Source: CAZVWH01 sp964631175 (GTDB lineage Bacteria; Planctomycetota; Phycisphaerae; Sedimentisphaerales; Anaerobacaceae). Taken from it: DNA of 24,936 nt. The position numbers and the translations under genes were made by a program. The notes below the pieces were generated by a model. The model was not told the DNA's origin and made no database searches. It worked only from the letters and a program-made list of their open reading frames with translations. Position 1 is the stretch's first letter. The number at the start of each line of letters is the position of its first letter. Location: the NCBI GenBank assembly GCA_964631175.1, contig CAZVWH010000037.1, positions 1-24,936 of the forward strand. The letters are read 5' to 3'. This document shows, piece by piece, positions 6,522 through 14,465 of this stretch.

Positions 6522-9458
6522 CTATTCCGCAGGCGGAGGAAGATGTAGCCTGATATCATCAATGTACAAATCACCTGAACCGCCCGACTGCGGATTGTCT
6601 CTATCACCGACACCAATAGTTATCTTATCGATAGCCTGCATATTCACGCCGGTAAAGTCTGCAAGCGGAATATTCCACTCAGTCCAGCTTCTCGTGGCAG
6701 ATATAGCCGGATCAGGATGTTTGATCTCTGCACTGTTGCCGGCGCTATCGGCCAGAACTACATACATCGGTTCGGCAATGTTACTCTCTATACCAATGTC
6801 CTGCGACAGCCAGTCGCCTGTAACCGTACCGGATATGGTAACGTTAGAGAATTCGGCTGTGCACGTTGCATCGACGTTATGGCCGGTCAGGCATAAGCCT
6901 ACATAAACATCCATAAGCATAGGCATATTCACAGTCTCCAGTGTTGTCCAGGTAGCTCCGTTAGCTGAATATTGTCCAATAAAGGAGTTACCGGCGCGGA
7001 TTAATCTGACCCATTGTGGAGCTGTGATCCCGGCTTCCGTGGTGTCTTCACTATTAGCATTTACAAGAGGCCGACGCTGGTAGGAAACTCCACTCTCAGG
7101 CGTGACGACCATCGTAGCATGCGTGGAACCGGGTTCCAGAGTCTGGCGGATCATCACTCCCGCCTTTGCCCATGTATTGGTGTTATCGATGCTGACCACC
7201 TGAGCTGTTATACTTCCAACGCCGGAGAGCCGCTTGTAGGCAAAGTGGAACTGGTCAGCCGTATCCCAGATGTCCGCACCGGCGGCGGTCATTGTAATTG
7301 GCGGCCCAGCCGTGAAGCTGCCGACAGATACCGGTAGGCCTCGCAGCCATAGTGTTAAGGAATTAACTCCTTCTCTGGTCCAATCCTGCGGAGCCTGCCA
7401 CGAACGTTGAGCCTCGGAATAAAACAGTGTCCCAGTCTTCTCAAGGCTGGTGTCCTCATTCACAGTACCATCGTTGTCGTAACGCATGTACATAGATTGA
7501 TATCCGGTGTGAACTATACCTCGCTCAGTAAATGGAGGATCAAAGTGACCCACAGTCATACCAGTATTATTCACATAATAGTCCACCCATGTATCGTATA
7601 TTCTGTTACCGACGTCGTTATAGTCTTCAAAGTCGTCCACGACAAGAAAGTTTCCTGTTGTAAAGCTCTGAGCAGAGCCTTGCCACAGCTTATCAGGATG
7701 AGCATTATTGACCTCATCGACTCGCCAGTAGTATGTGGTATTTAGTTCAAGAACCCCGGGTGGGTCATAGCTATTAGCATCGAGAGGCTGATTGCCTTTG
7801 AACTCTGGATCTGAGGTGCCGGCATCGTTAACATCGTCGTAATCTGTGCCGAAGTACACATCATGCGAAGCCGCATGGTTACCTGCACGCCAGCTCATAT
7901 CTGCATTTCGGTACACATCTGTTGCTCCGTTTGTCGGGCTTAGATGGGTCGCATATCGGCTGGCGGCATAGCGTAGCCTGACGTTGTCCATAAACGCTAC
8001 TGCGGCCCAGTTATCGGGATTGTCAGGGTCAGGATTAAAGTCCTCTCCATGTATCGAGAACACAATGTCATAAATAGTATCCACCCTCCTGTTATTAAGG
8101 TGGGAGACATCAATTACTATCGTATACCATTGGCCAGTTGTCGTGGGCAGATTGCTGCTGTCACTATGAGCAGGCTTAAAATTCCAATCAAAGATTCCCA
8201 GGGAGTGCGGCAGGGGACTACCGGGTGCATAGTAAATATCAAAGACCATTTCATCAAAGCCGTATAAATCATACCTAAAAGGAGGTGATGAGTTTTCGAA
8301 AGTACAGCCATGCTCGACCTCCAGGTCCTGTTCGTTAGTCCACTTCAGGCCGAGGACGTTGCTGCCATCGGTGGCTTCTGGTACAACAACATCTTCCCAT
8401 GTTGAACCACCCACAAGCTTGTCCTCAAGCGCGAGGCTGCTGTCACCATCCCCAGTGATCACTATACCCGTATACAATTGGTAATGGTTCTCAGAGTCCT
8501 CATAGCTGACGAGAGGAACCTCGACGTACTCTCTCGGGGCTGTCTTAAAGCTCCAGATATTGCCTTTCCAGATGTTGGAGCCGGCCTCGTCGATCTCGTC
8601 AATCCGCCAGTAGTAAGTCTTTCCATGTTCGAGAGTGCCTGGATCATAGATAGTGTCTTCGAGAGATTTATTGACTTTAAACTCAGCCGAAGAGCTTGTT
8701 GCATCGTTGACATCGTTGAAATCGGTGCCGAAGTACACATCGTGCGAAGTCGCATAGATACCTGCGGTCCAGCTAAGCTCTACATTCGGGTCCATTGATA
8801 CTGCTTTGTTAATAGGAATCGGACTCAACGCTTGTACTTGTTCACGGAAACGCAGCCACATGTTGTCAGTGTATAGTACGCCGGCCTTGTCGGCCAAACC
8901 CTCAAAAAGGAAAGCTAAGAGATAGCTTATATTGTTGTAGTCTATGCCGCTGATATCCATCTCAATCGTATGCCACCGGCCTATTCCAATGGGAACCGAA
9001 AGCGCGGGGGCCCACCACGCTGCAGGCTCATTACTCCATATTCCAATGGTTGCCGGTTGGGCGCCCGGCTCAGCAAACCAAACATCGGCTGTGATTAGAT
9101 TATAGGGAGCTAAGTCTAATCGACGGGTTTCCCACTCATGCCATATCTCGATTTTGAATGGCATTGAACCTCCGCTTTCGTCGGTCCATACCCACTTAAG
9201 GATATAGTCGCCATCGGTGGCTGAGGGTGCACCACTTACACCACCCAGCACCCTCGTGATCGTGAGGGTGGGATCCTTACTTGGATCCGTCCTGAATGAA
9301 AGGTCGGTCATCTCACTGGGCTCGTAGCTGGCGAGAAGCTCATCAGCAGATACCGGCACGGCCAGACTCAGCACCAAGACAAACGGAATTAGATATCCTT
9401 CGACACGGCTCAGGACAGGAATCAATCCGCCACAGTAAGTCTTCGGTTTTCCACACAT
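6522..9458 (-). CDS. Large secreted multidomain protein with duplicated Fn3-like modules
   Basis: The 978-residue product starts at ATG 9458 after GGAGG. A signal peptide (YLIPFVLVLSLAVPVSADE, about 22-40) has a likely cut after A38. The mature part holds, in order: a carbohydrate-binding-like beta-sandwich (about 40-210); an Fn3-like module (about 212-310) with SHDVYFGTDFNDVND and TYYWRIDE; a second sandwich (about 320-500); a second Fn3-like module (about 505-605) with SHDVYFGTDYDDVND and TYYWRVDE; a VVDDFEDYND region; a DUF1349/concanavalin-like region (about 730-890); and a terminal beta region ending in DLYIDDIRLHLPPP. These modules are typical of planctomycete surface or polysaccharide-associated proteins. 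No catalytic domain, dockerin or PEP-CTERM tail was seen. It is probably extracellular and glycan-binding. The N-terminus before the signal contains a translated palindromic repeat. Confidence 0.88.
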   Translation of the reverse strand: MCGKPKTYCGGLIPVLSRVEGYLIPFVLVLSLAVPVSADELLASYEPSEMTDLSFRTDPSKDPTLTITRVLGGVSGAPSATDGDYILKWVWTDESGGSMPFKIEIWHEWETRRLDLAPYNLITADVWFAEPGAQPATIGIWSNEPAAWWAPALSVPIGIGRWHTIEMDISGIDYNNISYLLAFLFEGLADKAGVLYTDNMWLRFREQVQALSPIPINKAVSMDPNVELSWTAGIYATSHDVYFGTDFNDVNDATSSSAEFKVNKSLEDTIYDPGTLEHGKTYYWRIDEIDEAGSNIWKGNIWSFKTAPREYVEVPLVSYEDSENHYQLYTGIVITGDGDSSLALEDKLVGGSTWEDVVVPEATDGSNVLGLKWTNEQDLEVEHGCTFENSSPPFRYDLYGFDEMVFDIYYAPGSPLPHSLGIFDWNFKPAHSDSSNLPTTTGQWYTIVIDVSHLNNRRVDTIYDIVFSIHGEDFNPDPDNPDNWAAVAFMDNVRLRYAASRYATHLSPTNGATDVYRNADMSWRAGNHAASHDVYFGTDYDDVNDAGTSDPEFKGNQPLDANSYDPPGVLELNTTYYWRVDEVNNAHPDKLWQGSAQSFTTGNFLVVDDFEDYNDVGNRIYDTWVDYYVNNTGMTVGHFDPPFTERGIVHTGYQSMYMRYDNDGTVNEDTSLEKTGTLFYSEAQRSWQAPQDWTREGVNSLTLWLRGLPVSVGSFTAGPPITMTAAGADIWDTADQFHFAYKRLSGVGSITAQVVSIDNTNTWAKAGVMIRQTLEPGSTHATMVVTPESGVSYQRRPLVNANSEDTTEAGITAPQWVRLIRAGNSFIGQYSANGATWTTLETVNMPMLMDVYVGLCLTGHNVDATCTAEFSNVTISGTVTGDWLSQDIGIESNIAEPMYVVLADSAGNSAEIKHPDPAISATRSWTEWNIPLADFTGVNMQAIDKITIGVGDRDNPQSGGSGDLYIDDIRLHLPPPAE
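9396..9420. repeat. Palindromic repeat inside a signal-peptide coding region
   Basis: TCCTTCGACACGGCTCAGGA followed by CAGGA is another copy of the element found three times in the CotH gene. It is translated as IPVLSRVEGY (residues 13-22) directly before the hydrophobic core of the signal peptide of the 978-residue protein. Confidence 0.75.
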
Positions 9459-9963
9459 AATATTCCTCCTTCACACTTCATAAAAGTGGTTACAATTGTG
9501 TTTTGGCTACACATAAAAAACATTTGTTGCCTTCAACAAGTAGCAAGTATTACAGTATAGCTTAAGCACGAAATCCAAAATCTAAACAACATCAAAATCC
9601 GAATTTCAAACTTGTGGTGAGGGCTTCGACTAAGCTCAGCCGAAAGTCCTTGTCGAATCCATGTTCAAAACGTTTAGAATACCGGCTTACACGGCAACCA
9701 ACACAACTCTGCATTATTACTCAACTTCCTAATGGGAAAAAGGAACTTTCTTATACGACACGATTTGTACTGCCCTCCTTCAATAGTCCCATATGTACCG
9801 TCAACTGTGATGTAAACATATCACCTGCCGTACCGCCCCTTGTGGAATTTATCTGCTCGTAACAACAAAATCCATAGATTTCGACGTATAAATTTATACC
9901 AAATCAGCGCCCTCAATTCAAGAAAAACTTTCAATTTATTATAGGACTGAAATGGGTTTAACT
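9459..9963. other. 505-bp intergenic region with one divergent repeat
   Basis: This gap separates two leftward genes and must contain the promoter of the 978-residue protein, but no convincing -35/-10 pair was found. A divergent copy of the palindromic element (CTTCGACTAAGCTCAGCC) lies at about 9623-9640. On the minus strand near 9770-9800 there are short purine-rich sites followed only by very short frames. An 82-residue plus-strand frame at 9614-9862 has no ribosome site and no recognisable features. Confidence 0.5.
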
Positions 9964-11184
9964 TTACGTGCTGGTCTTGGCCTTTCTTATCGGCTTTTGC
10001 TGAGCGAATCGGCTGATATTGCGAATTGCCTGTCGCAAACGCTGCTCATTTTCCACAAGAGCAATACGCATATAGCCTTCGCCGTTTTCGCCGAAGGCTC
10101 TGCCCGGAGCGATTGCAACCTCTGCATGTTCCATTAAGTCCATCGCATAGTCAATTGTGCCTTTACTTCGTATTTGCTCCTCGGGCACCTTTGCCCATAC
10201 GAACATTGAGGCCCGTGGCTTTTGAACTTCCCAGCCGATCCTTAAAAGGCCCTCACAGACAACATCCCGCCGGGAGCGATACCTTTCGTTTTGAGCGATT
10301 ATATCCTGTTCACATTCCCGCAAGGCGATGATGTCGGCAATCTGTATAGCCTGAAAAATACCGTAATCATAATAACCTTTTATCGTTGCAAGGTAATCTA
10401 TCATATCCTTATTGCCTGCAACGAAGCCGGTGCGAAAACCTGCCATATTGTAGGGCTTGCTCATCGTAATAAATTCGACGCCGATGTCTTTTGCGCCTTT
10501 GACGGAAAGAAAGCTCGGCGCTTTATAGCCGTCAAAACAGGTTTCTCCGTATGCAAAGTCATGTATGACTGCTATTCCGAATCGTTTAGCTACATCCACG
10601 ACGGTCTCAAAGAAGCCCTGCTCGACGGTCATTGTGGTGGGATTGTTTGGGAAGTTTAGAATCAGCAGCTTAGGTTTCGGATACAGGCGCTCGCAGACCA
10701 TAGCGATAGTATCGAGAAACTTTTGGTCGTTGCCTAAAGGCACTGTTATCACGTTTGCACCGGCTAATGCGACAGCGTAATTATGTATAGGAAAGGATGG
10801 GTCCGGCACGATAGCTGTGTCGCCGGTCTGCAACATAGCCAGGCACAAGTGGCTGAAACCCTCTTTTGAGCCGATACAGGCCAGCACTTCCGTCTTCCAA
10901 TCCAGTTGCACATTCCACTTGTTCTCGTATTTTATTGCTATTTCCTTTAACAAACCCTTAATGCCTCGTGAAGCGCTGTATCGGTGGTTCCGTTTGTCCC
11001 GTGCCGCTTCGCACAGTTTGTCAATCGCAATCCTCGGTGCTCCATCGGAGGGATTACCCATGCCGAGGTCGATAATATCCGCACCTTGCTGGCGTTTAAC
11101 CAGTTTTAACGCGTTCAGCCGCCCGAAGAGATAGGGCGGCAAGCGCTTTATTCTCTGTGCAGGCTCAATCTTAAACTCAGTCAT
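9964..11184 (-). CDS. alaC: AlaC-type class I/II aminotransferase
   Basis: The 406-residue protein aligns by eye along its length with Escherichia coli AlaC (glutamate-pyruvate transaminase), from IKRLPPYLFGRLNALK at the start to RIALVENEQRLRQAIRNI near the end. The PLP-binding lysine is K243 in MSKPYNMAGFRTGF. Asn181 in NFPNNPT and D209/Y212 in HDFAYGE are the expected cofactor contacts. It should be cytosolic and interconvert pyruvate plus glutamate with alanine plus 2-oxoglutarate. Related family members act as LL-diaminopimelate or other aminotransferases, so the exact substrate is inferred. ATG 11184 is preceded by GAAGGA. The C-terminal tail (PIRKAKTST) is lysine-rich and not conserved. 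It stands alone, with intergenic repeats on both sides. Confidence 0.88.
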   Translation of the reverse strand: MTEFKIEPAQRIKRLPPYLFGRLNALKLVKRQQGADIIDLGMGNPSDGAPRIAIDKLCEAARDKRNHRYSASRGIKGLLKEIAIKYENKWNVQLDWKTEVLACIGSKEGFSHLCLAMLQTGDTAIVPDPSFPIHNYAVALAGANVITVPLGNDQKFLDTIAMVCERLYPKPKLLILNFPNNPTTMTVEQGFFETVVDVAKRFGIAVIHDFAYGETCFDGYKAPSFLSVKGAKDIGVEFITMSKPYNMAGFRTGFVAGNKDMIDYLATIKGYYDYGIFQAIQIADIIALRECEQDIIAQNERYRSRRDVVCEGLLRIGWEVQKPRASMFVWAKVPEEQIRSKGTIDYAMDLMEHAEVAIAPGRAFGENGEGYMRIALVENEQRLRQAIRNISRFAQQKPIRKAKTST

Positions 11185-11222
11185 TTTTTATCCTTCAATT
11201 CCAACTGTAGACCGCGGATTAG

Positions 11223-11291
11223 CACGGATTATGTTGATTAAAATCTGTTAAACCTGTGTGGAACCCCGCATAGCGGGAACCCAAATCCGTG
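11223..11291. repeat. Nested inverted repeat with CACGGATT arms
   Basis: CACGGATT (11223-11230) is inverted as AATCCGTG (11284-11291). Between them a tight hairpin CCCGC-ATA-GCGGG lies at 11265-11277. The arms belong to sequence of the 'CCGCGGATTAGCACGGATT' type, which is often seen as an interspersed repeat in such genomes. Confidence 0.5.
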
Positions 11292-11364
11292 ATTACCAAT
11301 TACCAATATCGAATAATTTACACCAATCAGACAAATTTTCAAGCTAATTTACCCCGTTGGAATG

Positions 11365-11384
11365 CCCCGTGGCTTGCCACGGGG
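11365..11384. repeat. Perfect hairpin CCCCGTGG-CTTG-CCACGGGG
   Basis: An 8-bp GC-rich stem with a 4-nt loop is preceded by ACCCCGTTGGAAT, which resembles the CCCGTTAGA family. It may be a REP-like element. It is too far from a gene end (about 180 bp upstream of alaC) to be its terminator. Confidence 0.6.
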
Positions 11385-11443
11385 ATGAAAATATTTAATT
11401 CTTTTTATAGTAAACGCGAAGTTTAATGCCCAGTGTGAGTACC

Positions 11444-11468
11444 GTTAGAAGGGCAAAGAGCTTCTAAC
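11444..11468. repeat. GTTAGAAG/CTTCTAAC inverted repeat
   Basis: Perfect 8-bp arms flank a 9-nt loop, with CC and GG just outside. It shares the CCGTTAGAA core with the 16-bp inverted repeat at 6412-6478 and lies directly beside the direct repeat at 11472-11508. Confidence 0.55.
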
Positions 11469-11471
11469 AGG

Positions 11472-11508
11472 GTTTACCCTTATATACAGCAATTGGTGTG
11501 CTTGTCAT
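11472..11508 (+). repeat. Left copy of flanking direct repeat
   Basis: GTTTACCCTTATATACAGC continues with AATTGGTGTGCTTGTCAT. A near copy at 13306-13341 differs at about four positions (one deletion, three substitutions). The two copies bracket about 1.8 kb carrying the 83-residue gene, a MITE-like element and the DUF2971 gene. Confidence 0.7.
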
Positions 11509-11686
11509 AGCAAAGAGGATTTTTATCGGCCATTGTTGAAGTCAGCATTAAATAATGAGACCCATTTTACTTTATTACTCTTGTTTTCCAGCCGATATAA
11601 CTACTGTAAAAAACTCATATTTTAATTGGCGAGAGAGAACCATCCAGCACCCGACATGCACCACTTTGCCGAAAGGATGCCAGCGG

Positions 11687-11714
11687 TTGGTGTGACGAGA
11701 TTCTCAGCTATAAA
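11687..11714 (+). promoter_or_regulatory. Possible promoter of the 83-residue gene
   Basis: TTGGTG (11687-11692) and TATAAA (11709-11714) are separated by 16 bp and lie about 30 bp before ATG 11745. The -35 box is only moderate. Confidence 0.35.
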
Positions 11715-11744
11715 AAGGGTCATTAAATTTATGGGAGGCCAAAT

Positions 11745-11996
11745 ATGTACAGCAAAGAAGTAACGATTAGTGTAGCAGAAGTCACTCTTACAAAAGGAAA
11801 GAAAAAATCTATTAGGATTAATGTTGACGGGCAAAATGTGAATATCCCTGTGGATGAGCAAATCTACGCTTACTTCAATGAGCAGTTCTTGCGACCAAAC
11901 CCTACTAATATTCAGCGAAAGAGATTTGCGACAATCATGAATATATTGCGGTCTGCCTATCTTAAGGGTGTAAATGATGGAAGGAAACAGACGTAA
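11745..11996 (+). CDS. Small protein of unknown function (83 aa)
   Basis: ATG 11745 follows a clear GGGAGG ribosome site at good spacing, which is the main reason to believe this gene. The product has an N-terminal beta-rich part (MYSKEVTISVAEVTLTKG, then a KKKS-rich link and a short strand pair ending in NIPVDEQIYAYF). It ends in a basic helix with IQRKRFATIMNILRSAYLKG. It has no signal peptide and no membrane segment. No family was recognised. The basic C-terminal helix could suggest nucleic-acid contact, but that is only an inference. It lies in an accessory segment with the DUF2971 gene 239 bp downstream, separated from it by a MITE-like element, so the two are probably not one operon. 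Confidence 0.6.
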   Translation: MYSKEVTISVAEVTLTKGKKKSIRINVDGQNVNIPVDEQIYAYFNEQFLRPNPTNIQRKRFATIMNILRSAYLKGVNDGRKQT

Positions 11997-12047
11997 AGAT
12001 CGAATATGGTACTGTATTTTGAACGTTCCTTATGCAGCGAAGGAGTA

Positions 12048-12183
12048 AATAGGGACGTTTACCTGTTCGAGGATTCATCTATAACCAATAATATGTGCTA
12101 AGAAGGAAAACGAGGCCGAAGCTGAGAATAAACAAAAATAGAAGAACTGAATAAGGTAACATCAATCGGTAAACGTCCCTATT
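12048..12183. mobile_element. 136-bp MITE-like element with 16-bp perfect terminal inverted repeats
   Basis: AATAGGGACGTTTACC (12048-12063) is exactly inverted as GGTAAACGTCCCTATT (12168-12183). The 104-bp interior has no reading frame worth calling and is A-rich. Size, terminal inverted repeats and lack of coding capacity fit a non-autonomous transposable element. TA-rich bases flank both ends, but no clear target duplication can be proven. Confidence 0.65.
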
Positions 12184-12235
12184 AAAAGCTAGGAGAAACG
12201 CAAGAGACTGGACGAGTATTGAAGAAGGCATAGAT

Positions 12236-13129
12236 GTGAATGATCGTAAAATAACAAGTAAGGATCTATTATGGCATTATACAACTCCTGAAGGATTGAC
12301 TGGAATTATCGAAAGCAATTCCCTTTGGGCAACAGATGTTTTTTACTTGAATGATTCATCAGAGTTTATGCATGGAATCAATATTGCTCGTGAGATTATT
12401 AAAAAGGAGATTTCTTCATTAGGTGAAGACGAAGAGAAACGTCTGGAGAGATTCGATAGAGATTTATCATTTATTGGCCCCGATCATAAAAGACCTGTTT
12501 ATGTTTGTTCGCTCTCGAAAGTTGAAAACGAACTAAGTCAATGGAGGGCCTATTGTCGTGAAGGAGGCTTTTCGATAGGCTTCCCTCATCAAGGCCTTGT
12601 TGATACAATAAAAGGTCAGCACTTTGAGCTTAAGGAATGTGTCTATGATAATAGCGAACAACAAAAAATAATTAAGCAACTAATCAATTCGCAAGTCATG
12701 CCTTATATCAAAAACCCTGAACAATTTTCAAGAATTCCATGTACTGAGCAGATGATTTCAAGCATTGTATGTCGTGGCAGTAATAAGTTTCTATCGGAAC
12801 TTTCTTCAACCTGTTCAACTTTAAAACATCCTTCTTTCGAAAGAGAGAAAGAATTGCGGTTAGTATTTGACCATAGATATGCCTTTGAAAAAGACGAAAA
12901 CGTCCAAAATAAGATAAGACCGAAATTTCGCACAAAAAACGGTTTGATAATCCCTTATATTTCTATAAAGCTTTCTGAGAATGAAGATTTTTGGAGGCAG
13001 GTTAGGATTATCATCGGTCCAACCAAATATGAAAAAGAACTTAAAGGTTCTGTGCATACCCTCTTTAGAAAATACCATAAAACTAGCATAAGCATTACGC
13101 ACTGCGGAATACCTTTACGTGAATTATGA
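12236..13129 (+). CDS. DUF2971 family protein
   Basis: The 297-residue protein opens with LLWHYTTPEGLTGIIESNSLWATDVFYLND, then SSEFMHG. It has VYVCSLSKVENELSQWRAYC at about 88-107, GGFSIGF just after, a basic HPSFEREKELRLVF at about 197-210 and VRIIIGP near 260-266. These are the conserved blocks of DUF2971, in the usual order and at full length. It has no signal or membrane segment, so it is probably cytosolic. The family is scattered among bacteria and often found in accessory or defence-like contexts; its enzymatic activity is not something I can read here. The start is GTG 12236 (an overlapping ATG at 12234 is out of frame), with GAAGAAGG seven bases upstream. It lies between the flanking direct repeats and just after a MITE-like element. 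Confidence 0.85.
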   Translation: MNDRKITSKDLLWHYTTPEGLTGIIESNSLWATDVFYLNDSSEFMHGINIAREIIKKEISSLGEDEEKRLERFDRDLSFIGPDHKRPVYVCSLSKVENELSQWRAYCREGGFSIGFPHQGLVDTIKGQHFELKECVYDNSEQQKIIKQLINSQVMPYIKNPEQFSRIPCTEQMISSIVCRGSNKFLSELSSTCSTLKHPSFEREKELRLVFDHRYAFEKDENVQNKIRPKFRTKNGLIIPYISIKLSENEDFWRQVRIIIGPTKYEKELKGSVHTLFRKYHKTSISITHCGIPLREL

Positions 13130-13437
13130 GCAACTTGTGCCATTGGTAAAAGCCCTAGACCCAATCACCAATCAACTAATATATCTGTGCCCTCCGTGGC
13201 CATTTTAATTGATTAGCTGGGTCGGTGCAATTTCATCGCACCTGTATTTCTTTGTAATTTCCTTCTTATTCAATCCGTAAGATAAAACTATTAAGGATTT
13301 AGATAGTTTACCTTATATACGGCAATTGGTGTGCATGTTATGAATGGTGAACCTGTCGAAACATAGGACCCGCTACGAACAAAACAATCCTTTCGGCCAA
13401 TGGACTTTAGGTGGCACTGGATATACAAGTAATATCT
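13130..13437. other. 308-bp intergenic region between convergent genes
   Basis: The region lies between the DUF2971 stop and the nucleotidyltransferase stop. It holds the right copy of the direct repeat (13306-13341), followed at once by TGGTGAACCTGTCGAAACAT (13344-13363), which looks like half of another common 'GTTCGACAGGTTCACCA' palindromic repeat. No gene and no strong terminator hairpin with a U-tract was seen. Confidence 0.5.
13306..13341 (+). repeat. Right copy of flanking direct repeat
   Basis: GTTTACCTTATATACGGC continues with AATTGGTGTGCATGTTAT, pairing with 11472-11508 in the same orientation. The shared GCAATTGGTGTGC core is identical in both. Confidence 0.7.
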
Positions 13438-14448
13438 TCACCCTTTTTTCAACAACTCACGGAAAACACTGCGCCTGAACGAATCCACATGACAATGATG
13501 TCTCAGTACTACGCCGGGAGTCAATATAATCTTTTCTAAAAACGTACAATCAATGCCAAGCCTTCTTCTAAACTCACCGCAAAGAGGTTCATTAAACAAC
13601 TTCTCAACCAGATAAAGAGCCACAGACAACGATCTGGTAGCTCCTGTTTGCTTCAACGCATCTCTGAGCCAATACTCATCAATCTCACCAGCCATGCCTC
13701 GCACTGCTTGAAGTATATCAACCAAAGGACAAAGCCTGTCAAAACAGTGGCTTGTTGCTGCATGTACTGCAGCAATCAATAAAATAGATGCTGGACTTGC
13801 CTGGCCATCATCGTCCAGCTGTAGCTTCTCATAAGTTATGGAGACACCACGCCGAATTGTAGGCGAGTTAACAAGATTCCAATGCACTTCAACTCTACAG
13901 CCCGGTTGCTTCTTCCATTGCCACCCCTCCTGGCCATAATCACCGGAATACTTCATTTGGTTGTTTTCTGTATTGTAATCCAAAGACAACATCGCCTCAG
14001 TCACATCTGTTAGTACTCTCATGGGAACAAGTATATCAACATCACTTGAAAGTCGCAGATTTTCAGTCTCATAGAGTCTCGTTGCAAATTGTGTGCCCTT
14101 AATGATAATATAAGGAATTTCCCGCCTCTTGAATTCCTCAACGATTTGCTTTTCCTGAAGAGTTAGAAGCATCTTTAGCGCTGCTCGTTTTCGAAAATTG
14201 CTTAACGCCCTGTTCGTAATAATCTCAAGCTCTTTAGATGACTCTTTACAGTTAACTATCCAATGCCACGAGGACTCTTTAGCAGATTTATACAGGTTAT
14301 TAACCACACACGGCAAAACACCATGCCAGTCGGCTGATTCTATTAATTCGTTCAACTGGTATAGCTTGAGCTTTTTGGGTGGAAAGTTCGAGCTTGAATA
14401 TCCCGGCTTTGCCAAGGTGAGCAACCACTCATTAACTACTCTGGACAT
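13438..14448 (-). CDS. Nucleotidyltransferase family protein (NTP_transf_5-like), RiPP operon
   Basis: The 336-residue protein carries the features of the uncharacterised nucleotidyltransferase family found beside PqqD/HprK-like genes: IIIKGTQFATRLY at about 114-126, LRLSSDVDILVP at 131-142 with the metal-binding pair D136 and D138, and CRVEVHWNL near 180 providing a further acidic residue. A helical C-terminal half follows. It should transfer a nucleotide to an acceptor, and in this operon the acceptor could be the processed precursor peptide or its phosphate. In known lasso loci homologous genes accompany the kinase. It is the last gene of the operon, starting 17 bp after the kinase stop, with AAAGG before ATG 14448. 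The role is inferred from context; the family assignment is firmer. Confidence 0.82.
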   Translation of the reverse strand: MSRVVNEWLLTLAKPGYSSSNFPPKKLKLYQLNELIESADWHGVLPCVVNNLYKSAKESSWHWIVNCKESSKELEIITNRALSNFRKRAALKMLLTLQEKQIVEEFKRREIPYIIIKGTQFATRLYETENLRLSSDVDILVPMRVLTDVTEAMLSLDYNTENNQMKYSGDYGQEGWQWKKQPGCRVEVHWNLVNSPTIRRGVSITYEKLQLDDDGQASPASILLIAAVHAATSHCFDRLCPLVDILQAVRGMAGEIDEYWLRDALKQTGATRSLSVALYLVEKLFNEPLCGEFRRRLGIDCTFLEKIILTPGVVLRHHCHVDSFRRSVFRELLKKG

Positions 14449-14465
14449 ACTCGTTACCTTTCCGG

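Larger units (their letters stand above)
11185..11744. other. 560-bp repeat-rich intergenic region
   Basis: This stretch has no convincing gene. It contains several unrelated palindromic units listed separately (11223-11291, 11365-11384, 11444-11468), one copy of a 37-bp direct repeat (11472-11508), and a possible promoter just before the small gene at 11745. An antisense 79-residue frame at 11622-11861 is a shadow. Confidence 0.6.

Noticed and set aside
9614..9862. 82-residue plus-strand frame in the intergenic gap
   Set aside because: It begins inside a palindromic repeat, has no ribosome site and no recognisable protein features.
9964..11184. LL-diaminopimelate aminotransferase
   Set aside because: Motifs and full-length similarity are closer to AlaC; substrate still needs assay.
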